Shown here piece after piece: positions 20,710 to 30,600 of a DNA stretch of 64,000 nt. The stretch spans positions 1,078,087 through 1,142,086 of the forward strand of contig NW_027152213.1 in the NCBI RefSeq assembly GCF_004359215.1, given 5' to 3'. How positions within the stretch are numbered: the stretch's first letter is position 1; each line of letters opens with the position of its first letter. The position numbers and the translations under genes are program-made. Under the pieces are notes generated by a model. It was not told the origin of the DNA. It saw only the letters and a list, made by a program, of their open reading frames with translations, and did not search any database. This DNA is from Bremia lactucae. Lineage: Eukaryota > Oomycota > Peronosporomycetes > Peronosporales > Peronosporaceae.

Positions 20710-22616
20710 GTACGCCGCTTATCCAAAGAACTTTCCAAGTTCCTTGACATCGACTGGAACTGGCCAACCGATGATTGCCTTGATCTTTTCAGGATCAGGG
20801 TGCACGCCGTGTTTACCGACGATGCACCGAAAAAGTGGTATTTCGCTTGCAGCGGATATAGACTTCTTGAGATTTGCGTGCAACTTATGCTTTCGCATAA
20901 GTGTAAGAACCCAATGAACGTGAGTTTTATGAGCTTCCACGTCCGTCTTTCGGTCCATGGCCGGCTAAGGACGTATACATCGTCAAAAAAGGTCGGTGCG
21001 AATTCTCGCACCGGTCTCAACAGATACGTTACTCATCTGTTGGATGTTGCAGGTGTGTTACAAAGCCCCTGTGGCATTACTAGCCATATCCAGAGCATCC
21101 CACTGGGAGNNNNNNNNNNNNNNNNNNNNNNNNNNNNNNNNNNNNNNNNNNNNNNNNNNNNNNNNNNNNNNNNNNNNNNNNNNNNNNNNNNNNNNNNNNN
21201 NNNNNNNNNNNNNNNNNNNNNNNNNNNNNNNNNNNNNNNNNNNNNNNNNNNNNNNNNNNNNNNNNNNNNNNNNNNNNNNCAGCCGATTGCGAAATCGCTG
21301 GCGTCACAGACCACATGGAATGGTCTGTCTTGATCTGCAATCGCCAAGATGGGCGATTGCATCAAGCTTTGCTTGATACCTTCAAACGAACGCTGACAAT
21401 CAGCGTTCCATAACCATTTCTCGTCTTTTTTCAAGAGACGAGAGAGATGAACTGTCATCTCTGCATAATTGCGAGAGTACTTGTGCAAGTACGCCGCTAA
21501 ACCAAGGAACTTTCTAAGTCCCTTGACATCGACTGGAACTGGCCAGTCGGTGATTGCCTTGATCTTTTCGGGATCGGGGCGCACGCCGTGTTTACCGACG
21601 ATGCACCCAAGAAATGGTATTTCGCTTGCAGCGAATATACACTCCTTCAGATTTTTTATGCGTATATCTTATGCTTAAGCGTAAGTATAAGAACCTGATG
21701 AACGTGAGTTTTATGAGCTTCCACGTCCGTCTTTCCGTCCATCGCCCGGCTATGGACGAATACATCGTCGAAATAACTTGGTGTGAATTCTCGCATTTGT
21801 TGAATGTTGCAGGGGCGTTTCTAAGCCCCTGTGCTATTCCCAGAGCATCCCAATGGGAGTGCTCACTGCTGTGTACGGGATGTCCCGTTCACACATAAGG
21901 ATCTGATTAAATCCATCCATCAGATCCATAGACGAAAGAATGGTACTCTTAAACATACCATCTATGATTACGTCTGTTTTGGTATCGGCGTTTGAGCCGG
22001 TACCGTTGCAGCATTCAGTTTGTTGAATGCGTGCCCTATTCGCCACACTCCTGTGGCCTTTCCCACACAGAAGATCGGAGATCTATGTGGGGAGGTTGGC
22101 TTCATTATATGGCCCGCTTTTAATCGAACGATAAATAATATTTTAGTTGCAAGTACTAGTTCACGAGGCAGTGGCCACTGCTTCATGACACAGTACTTTG
22201 AAACCGGTTTGTGATCTCATGTCGAGTGCTTTATCCTTAGGCAACTCGCATGAAACTACTTCAGGAAATACATCCCTTGATTCAATCAAATCTAAACATA
22301 CAAAATTTGTCTTAAGTGACTCCCAGGATTGAGAAGTATATCTCTCAATCCGAGTCTTCTCATCGAGGGCACTTTCGTCCATCGATGAGCTGCTGAGAAC
22401 CCGTTCGTTCTCTGCAAAAATTACCGCTGACCAAATGTCGGTTACGTAATCGTCCTCTGTGACGAGTACGCAGATCTGCTTGATTTTACCACCATGCAGA
22501 TCTTTCAAGAACCGCTTAGGTTCTAGGGTTGGTAATTGAGTTATCTCTGAAGTTAACTTCGGAGGGGCATACAGGTCAAGAGTATAAGCGCCTACTCTTG
22601 AACCGTTATTAATCAA
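20710..22616 (-). pseudogene. Gypsy-A pol, copy II: reverse transcriptase, partly duplicated around an assembly gap
   Basis: On the minus strand, the protease-RT linker is at 22616-22161 (PPKLTSEITQLPTLEPKRFL). RT follows at 22186-21834 (KATGVWRIGHAFNKLNAATV, then SSMDLMDGFNQILM). The palm motif appears twice: SYFDD near 21765 and TFFDD near 20985. The RT-RNase H stretch at 20501-21100 recurs at 21280-21880 at high identity, with the N run between them. Gag and protease are absent and may lie in the 22624-22723 gap or be deleted. Frameshifts are frequent. Confidence 0.7.
21110..21279. other. assembly gap (170 N)
   Basis: Unknown bases. The same RT/RNase H sequence flanks both sides in direct orientation, so the local structure is unreliable. 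Confidence 1.
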
Positions 22617-22623
22617 GACATTT

Positions 22624-22723
22624 NNNNNNNNNNNNNNNNNNNNNNNNNNNNNNNNNNNNNNNNNNNNNNNNNNNNNNNNNNNNNNNNNNNNNNNNNNNNN
22701 NNNNNNNNNNNNNNNNNNNNNNN
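22624..22723. other. assembly gap (100 N)
   Basis: Unknown bases, at the expected place of gag/protease and the 5' LTR start of Gypsy-A copy II. The round length suggests a gap of unknown size. Confidence 1.
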
Positions 22724-22988
22724 AAAGCTGTATTAATATCGTTAAGTGTCTCTTAATCTAACTTTGTAAATGCTGACTTGACTATAAACTAAAACTATCT
22801 TTGATTATACTTCTACAGCTGATTAGTCTGCGGAATAAATAGACATAATGGCCTATACCTATTTATGGATAAGAATTCAGGATATTACTATATAAAGTAA
22901 TATCCTTCAAATATTATCTACCTTTTAGATAATATATTAATAAACAACCTTTAAGTGTTAATTTCATGTAACGATACACTCCGTTACA
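22724..22988 (-). repeat. Gypsy-A 5' LTR of copy II (partial)
   Basis: It matches the right-hand part of the LTR at 16365-16802, including the block attatctaccttttagataa and the end cgatacactccgttaca. The left part lies in the N run. Its outer end is only 135 bp from the start codon of the GT60 gene. No target-site duplication is seen between 16360-16364 (ctacg) and 22989-22993 (aaaga). Confidence 0.75.
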
Positions 22989-23123
22989 AAAGAAGTTTAT
23001 TGAGAAGGTGATTAAGTGCATTAACTTAATTTTTGTAATTAAAGCACCATGATCTTTGGCAAATTATGAGCCCAAAAATGCAGCTGAGTCCTGAAAGTCA
23101 GTAAAATGAAGCGATAAAGGGTC

Positions 23124-24581
23124 ATGCTCTTGCAAATGAAAATTCTCTGGATGACTGCATTCACATTTCAAACCCAGCGGCCACAAATGACATTACAGAC
23201 GCCCATGGCGGCATTGGGACTTCCGCAATCACGAGACCGCGGACGCACTGTCGCCCTTTCTCCCATTAAAGAGATTAATCGAGACCGGCGTCGGGGTGCG
23301 ATTATGGTGGTAGTGGCTACTGCACTTTGCGCGTGCGTCATAATGACTTGGCGCATAATTATGCAGTTGCCGTCGTCTATAGCGTTTGTGGCTATAGCGC
23401 CTCCGCACCGCTCGCAGCACGAGACGCTTTTACGTGATGCGAAGCAAAACTTTTTTTCAAATAAGCAACAGCAAATGGCTGTTGAGCACCAGTACAACAA
23501 CCAGAACCAGACGCGTGGCTTCCATGACGAAAAGCAAATTGTAATGGTGCTTACCCATTTTCGAGATAGTGACACGTGTGCCCAATTAATCATCAATGCA
23601 AGAGATACCGCTTCTCTTGCTATACGTATACACTTTCGCATTTTTGAGGAGCTTTATTTGACGCAAGAATATACATGTGTACAGCGCTTCTGTGAGCTGG
23701 AGGCCGAGGAATGCAAACGAATGCTCCGGTCCCGGCAGCTTCAAACACAGAGAAGGGATGCATCGGGTGCTCTTGGAGAAACCGTGGCGCGGTATCTAGC
23801 CGAAGGAATGGTAGAGCGCAAGTTTCAAAACGATTTTTATTTATCGGTGGACTCGGCGATCGTTGTGTTTACGGAGAATTGGGACCTGAAGCTTTTGAAG
23901 CAGTGGTACAGCGTGGGCAACGTTATGGCTATTCTGAGCGTTGCGCCAAAGGCGATTGAGTTGCGTGGATTATCAAATTCGACCATGCTCGTGCATTGCT
24001 CAGCGCGTATCCATTCCAAGTCACTAGATGCGGTTGTCGAATTCAATGCCCCCGAGCCGATGCCACGCCAAGGAACTGCCCTTCTTTCGCCGATTTTGCA
24101 AACTCAGTATTCAGAACTATTTCACTTTGGCCCGACGCGAGCGCTTTTCGATGTGCGCTCAGATCCGCACACACCACTGATCTCAATCGGGCACGAATAC
24201 GCCCGAGCAACCCGCTTTTGGACTCGTGGCTACGACTTCTACGCACCCAACGATGACGTGCTATTTGCTCGTTATCTGTGGAAAGAGCCTTTTTTACCAA
24301 TGTCTTCACAATCCATGAATGATGACACAGTAAAGTGGCGTCAGCGCAGAGTGGACGAGGCTAATCGCCGTATTCGACGCCTTCTGGGACTGCCCGTATC
24401 GATTCTAGACGGGCAACTGGAGCAGTTTGAAACCTATGCGCTAGGCAGTATACGTTCCATGGAGGCGTGGCAACAGTTTTCTGGTGTGAATCCCCGTAAA
24501 GCGTACAATGAATCTACAACAAACCAATTTTCCCGCTGCAGTGCAATTGCAAATGGCAAGGTGCATTACGTATCGTTTTAG
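23124..24581 (+). CDS. GT60-family N-acetylglucosaminyltransferase-like type II membrane protein
   Basis: 485 residues, single exon, ATG at 23124; ATGs at codons 5 and 10 are alternatives. It has a short cytosolic N-terminus, one hydrophobic segment at residues about 58-80, then a lumenal domain: a signal-anchor topology. Matches to the GlcNAc/GT60 fold (the polypeptide GlcNAc transferase family that includes Skp1 GnT1): IVMVLTHFRDSD (about 139-150), ETVARYLAEGMVERKFQNDF (219-238), FYLSVDSAIVVFTENWD (238-254) and RATRFWTRGYDFYAPNDD (about 366-383). In this family the DSH-type metal motif is usual; here it reads DSA, so activity may be altered. The family call is from motif recognition, not a search. 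It lies 108 bp upstream of the TRRAP gene on the same strand. Confidence 0.7.
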   Translation: MLLQMKILWMTAFTFQTQRPQMTLQTPMAALGLPQSRDRGRTVALSPIKEINRDRRRGAIMVVVATALCACVIMTWRIIMQLPSSIAFVAIAPPHRSQHETLLRDAKQNFFSNKQQQMAVEHQYNNQNQTRGFHDEKQIVMVLTHFRDSDTCAQLIINARDTASLAIRIHFRIFEELYLTQEYTCVQRFCELEAEECKRMLRSRQLQTQRRDASGALGETVARYLAEGMVERKFQNDFYLSVDSAIVVFTENWDLKLLKQWYSVGNVMAILSVAPKAIELRGLSNSTMLVHCSARIHSKSLDAVVEFNAPEPMPRQGTALLSPILQTQYSELFHFGPTRALFDVRSDPHTPLISIGHEYARATRFWTRGYDFYAPNDDVLFARYLWKEPFLPMSSQSMNDDTVKWRQRRVDEANRRIRRLLGLPVSILDGQLEQFETYALGSIRSMEAWQQFSGVNPRKAYNESTTNQFSRCSAIANGKVHYVSF

Positions 24582-24689
24582 TATGGTCAGTGCGCCCGAA
24601 TGCAAAAATGACAAATAATTCATTAAATTTATGAGATATCCATACTTTTTAAAAGTGCCTTAATAAAATTCTCCTTGACAAGGAAGACA

Positions 24690-27600
24690 ATGAATGTGGA
24701 GGTAGTACGCCAAAAATTAGCAGATGGTGACCCAGACGCCGTGCTTAAGGAGTTATTGGACTTGTACCGCCGAGCTGAGATCTTACACACACCACAACTC
24801 AGCCGAATTCTCGAAGTGCTCTTTCCTGTATGGAAGGGGCTGCTGCAATCGAAGCTACCACCACAGCTCCGCGCCACAACCCGGAACCGTTGCCGTAAAG
24901 TTTTGTTGCAAATTTTAAATCGTCTACCCAGTAATGAGGCCCTTCGACCTTATGTGACACAGCTGCTGCAGCTTCTTATGGAAGTTTTGCAGAAAGATAA
25001 TGAGGACAATGCACTTATTGCGCTCAAGACGCTATTCGACCTCCACCGTAATTACCGCCCGGGTTTGCGCAATGAGGTCCAACCATTCATGGAGCTCGTT
25101 CAGCTTATGTATAGGAATTTACAATCAACTATGAAGAAACAATTAAGCGGTCCAAATGAGACGTATAAGACCAGCAGCTCCGCATCGGCGGCGGCAACGC
25201 CTTCTACACATGCCGCATTATCTTTAAGGGCTAATGCTGAAGAAAAAACAAAGAGGTCTGATGCATGCGGGTCTGAAGTAGTGAGTACAGCAACAGCGGA
25301 ACCTTCGATCGTGGAAGTGACATCTCAGGCAAAGGAAAGTAGTATTATCGGCGAGACTGGCGTAAATACAATCAGTTCTACGGAGCCAGCATCCCAACCT
25401 CCCACCCCAAGCGCTGCTACAAATGTATCAAGTAACAGAGCCACGGATGAACCGATATATAGCAATCTAGAATCGTTCAAGACTATCTCGGAGCTACCAC
25501 TGATCATAATGCTGCTATTCCAGTGTTATCCAAACTATATCGAAAGTTATATCCCAGTGTTAGTGCCTTTGATGATGTCTGCACTGTCACTACAAGCATT
25601 TGGCACGGCCGCCGCGACTCATCCATCGCGATATTTGGATTTTTTGGATTGCCAAGTAAAGACATTGTCGTTTGTGACGTACTTGCTACGTGGGTGTGCC
25701 AATCTGATGCGTCCGTTTCAAGACGCTATCTGTGAAAACTCCGTTAAGCTGCTTGTAGCGTGTCCAAAGGATGCTTTTGTGTTGCGAAAAGATATATTTG
25801 TAGCTGCAAGGCATATTATCTCGACGGATTTTCGGCGTGGATTTTATCCACAGCTCGAACTGCTTATGAACGATGATGTTCTGATCGGCAAAGGACGCTG
25901 TAGCTTCTATCAGATTCGACCCCTAGCGTATTCTACGTTAGCGGACATGATTCATCATGTTCGAGATATGCTCACGCTTACTCAGGTGAGCACAATTGTA
26001 GATTTTTATGGCAAGCGCATTCATGACCCGACGCTTCCAATTTCGATACAAACTACGAGTATTCGACTGCTTTTGAATCTGGTCGATATCAGTGCCAAAA
26101 ATGAAGACGTGGACTCATGGAAAGGTAGGAACATTCTTTCGCGCATCTTATTAATTATTTCTGCAAAGTTTGGCACAACGCTAGCGAACCTTCCTGTGGC
26201 TCTTGCCGCAGCAGTCCGCAGCAAGAGTAGTGGAGATCGCAGCGATCTTTTAGAAGGAGGTGCAATGGACAAAATACGGCAATCCAGCCTTTTACCGAAA
26301 GAAGTCGTGCAAAAATCGCTTTATGAAAAGAAGCTTGAGGTGCTTTTGCTACCACATATGCAAATCCCGCGACCGGCAGACTCTATCACTGAGGAAGAAC
26401 CGAATATTCGTGACATTAAATCACTCCTGCGAACGATGATTTTGGGCATCCGTGCTGTAATTTGGTGTACAGCTAATTATCGAAATCCGCTTGCAAAAGA
26501 CCTGTCGACCGTCGACGCCAACGTTGTAGATGGAAATGGCATGCCAGCAACATCGGATATACGGTCGGGATTGAATGTGCATTCGAGAGAAATGGCCGGA
26601 AGTAGTGTAACTAGCCGAGCATCCGAAAACGAGCATGTGTATCCCTTGACGGACGACGAACGGCTACTGATCGCAAAAGTGCTCCGGAATGGACTGCGTT
26701 GTTTTATCTTGTACACGCTATCAGAGAACACATTGTCGGAGGAAAAACAAATGCTCGATCATTTTGCTGGTGCGTTTACTGTACTTGATGCAGCAGATTT
26801 CAGGGACTTGTTCATCACAAATATTCATTTGCTCTACGAGTGTATACTCCAAGATCATGCTATCTTGACAATACCCCAGCATTTCTTGGCTAATTCAAAT
26901 GTAAGCTGTTGGTTTGCTGAGATCTTGCTTAAATTTTTAATAGCACAGATGAAAGATTTGAGTGTGGAAGCGGAAGGAGACCTTCCTGATACTGACCGTG
27001 TTGATAAGGTGATGACAATTGAAAACCTGCGATTTGAATCAATGCGCCCTGTATCGCAGGTAGATTGTGCTTCAATCGTTCTTCGATTATTCAAAATTGT
27101 CTTTGGCTCGGTCACATTGTTCAAATCAAACGAATCAGCACTATTTCCACACTTGCGTACGATCATTGAGTCATGCCTCAAGCAAGCGACATTGACGAAA
27201 CACCCAGACAATTACTTACTGTTGCTGCGCGCGCTGTTCCGATCAATCTCTGGCGGCAAGTATGAAATTTTTTACAAGGAGGTTTTTCCACTATTGCCAG
27301 GTGTATTGTCAGCTCTGATGCGTCTTCAAAAACATATTAGCAAGCCAGGAATGCAGGAAGTGCTCTTGGAGCTGTGTCTGACAATTCCTGCCAGACTCAG
27401 CTCGCTGCTTCAGTACCTTCCGTCTTTAATGAAGTCAGTTGTGCGAGCAATTTTATTGCGAGGGGAACTTGCGTACCTGGGCCTTCGAACACTGGAGTTT
27501 TGGGTGGATAACTTAAATCCAGACTTTTTATATCCAATCATGACCTCCCAGGAGCGGTTACTAACGGAGATCGTGGAGGCATTGAACACGCATCTTATTC

Positions 27601-30600
27601 CTCTACCATACCCGTATGGAGAATTAGCGATGCGAATATTAGGCAAAATTGGAGGCCGAAATCGTCAATACCTGATGGATTCGCTTAACCTTGAGTACCA
27701 TACACACTCTTTTGATGGACTTACATTTACCTTTTCATGGAGTAAAGATGACGATAGTTTGAAAATTGAAATGATTAGCGATAAAATTGCAGTCACTTCT
27801 CGTGGCAACTTTTCAATGAATATGGATGTACTTGTGGCACAAGCCACTAAAGTACTGCGCGCATATCTGCACAGCACATCGGCTGACCGCAATAATATCA
27901 TTAAGACTGATGCGAGGCTTGCAGATGTCGACGAATTTGAGGAGGATGACGACCCAGCGAGACCCTCGTTCCTACTGGAAAAGGATGGCAAGACACTGCA
28001 ACTAGAAACTGAAACGATTGGAAAAATTTGGAAGTCTATTTTACATCACAAACGTTGCGCGTTTGAGTTTGTTTCTCGCGCGGCTGTGGTATCGCTGAAT
28101 GTCAATCATCGCACAGATAACGAAATGGCTGAAACGGACGCAAATGACTCAAGTGTTTCCCAAGTGGAGCCATTGCAAAAGGTTATGTCACAAGACGCTG
28201 TAAAAGCCACTCAATCACAGCTCCTGCAGGTTTTATTCGAGACAGTGGTTGATGTTGATGTGGGCCTTGAGGCTAAGAAAGTGCTAGAAGGTATTGCGAC
28301 ACACTTAACAGTGCTAGCCTTAGCCCACTGCTCACGCGACCAACCAGATTTTGCTCAGCTTTCATCGCTGCATGTATCAACATTGTATGCAGCTGCAAGA
28401 GGAATATCTCCAGGCCGACATCTAGCGACGATTAAACGGATTGACACGCTGCGTCAAGCGACATATGGCACTGCTAGAATGGTGGAAGCTGATGTGACAA
28501 ATGAATTCTATTCGTTTGTGCAAGCGACTTTAATTGCGCTGAGCTCGCCAGCTCAGCGTGTTGTCGACACAGCAAAACAGGTCGTCACATTCATCGTCAA
28601 GTCGGCAACTGCTCAGTTCGACTCCCCACAGCTGGCTGTTGAATGTGGGGGTGCATTGTTTAATAGCATGTGTGAAATTTTTGCGCACGGCTGTTACGAT
28701 AAGGGGAGCTGGCGACTAAAACTCGGCGGTGCAGTTGGACTGCAGCTTCTAGTGGATCTACTGGAGCCTCAGTGGTGCCATGAAAATGAACTCACGATAA
28801 TTAAGGCATTATTTTTTGTTTTATCCGATCATCCCTCAGAAGTGAGTGCGACAGTAAGTGCTGAGACTGGTGAGGCGTTAATTTCTGCTATCAAAACAGC
28901 GTGGAAGACTCGCTCAGTATTCGCGGACCAGCTTGGTGACGGTGGTTTCAAGAAAAAGGATTTCATGTCATGTGTTGCGTTTCAGGATACAGAAGTTTTC
29001 CAGCTGCTTGTTGTGGAATATTTAAGTTCGAAATCACCAACACGAAAGTATGCCAAAAAATGCATCGACACGATCGCTTCACTTCAGGATCTTAGTGCTT
29101 CGGCGCTGCTTTACCCCTACAATCAGCTGATCAGCAAACAGATCACTGGTTGCAATCTTCGCATGTTGCCTAGCAATACGAGAATAGGATATGTGGATGC
29201 TATGGCGTACGCGTTGTCATTAAGACCTCCAATATTTCCATTGACGAAAGAAATAATGATATTCCTACAGGAAGTATGGAAACTGATATCGGAAGACTCT
29301 CAGCGCGATGGAATCACGATGATTGGAGCTGAAAGTCCTAGCAATGCTGGAAGCGCAACGACAGGGATTCCAGGATCTGGAGTATCTGCTCAAGAATACC
29401 CGTTTGGACTTTCACAATCTTGTGAACTGCGCATTGCAGCTGCCAAGCTTCTTCGTGCTGCCTTTCTTGCAGCACCAAACGATTTAAATGAACATCCTGA
29501 ATACCGAAACCGCTTTGTGGGTGTATTCTTTCGATATTTGACTGGTCAGCCCCCAGAGCTGGTGCAAGTAGCCCAGGATGCGCTAACGGACGTTATTCAA
29601 CTAAACAAGCAAAATAAAGACGTCTTTCTTCCAAAAGAGCTTTTGCAGCAGTGCTTGCGACCAGTGCTATTGAATCTTGCAGACTACCGGAAGCTAAACA
29701 TACCTTTGCTCGACGGACTATCTCGTTTATTAACGCTGCTAGGTAGTTGTTTTAATGTAACACTCGGAGAGAAATTGCTTGAGCATCTTAAACAATGGCG
29801 TGATCCAGATCGAATTATAAAAGCAGACATTTGGAAGCGAGGAGAGGAGCCAGCGGTGGCAGCCGCAATAGTAGATCTTTTTCATTTGCTACCTCCAAAT
29901 GATGCATTTCTGGAGCCACTTATTAAATGTGTGGTAGATTTGGAGGCTGTATTACCCCAGTACGGGAGTTATGGAAAAATGAGCTCACCGTATCGAGTTC
30001 CGCTGACACGTTTTCTGAATCGCTACGCTTCAATGTCCGTATCGTTTTTCTTGAAGCGAGAACACCTGGTTAAAGAAAAATATTCGTCACTATTCCAGCA
30101 GCTAATCAAACTCCCCGAAGCGAGGCCACTTCATGCAATTATTACAAGTGACGGTGGTGCAGAGATGGTTGTCGAGGCCACTTTTGATGCAGCGATGAAA
30201 TTAGTTCATACGGGGTCAGGAGAAGTATTAGGTGGTAAGGATGTGTCAAGTGAGGCCAAGATGCAGGCTCAGATACAAGTTAATGCGCATAAGGTAGCAG
30301 CACAGGCCGTTGCAAACGCTCAAGCTCATGGAATGACAGCGCCTGCGGCAGAGGCCCGAGGAGTGCAAGCTCGTGCGACATACGTTGTAAAAGCTCAGGC
30401 CCAGGTAAACGCGCAACAAGCTTTGAAAGTACAGTCTCAAGTTCAGATTCAGGCAAATGCCCAAAAAGTGCACGCGCAGACTTTAGCAGCCGCACAGGCG
30501 CAAGGACTTTCGTTGGTTCAAGCGCAAGCAAAGGCTCAATTTGCTAGCAAAGATTACATTGCAAAAGCCCAAAGTCACGTTTCGTCGGTAGCTATGCAAG

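Noticed and set aside
23168..23641. 157-codon minus-strand frame opposite the GT60 gene
   Set aside because: No motif; the plus-strand frame has a membrane anchor and GT60 blocks.
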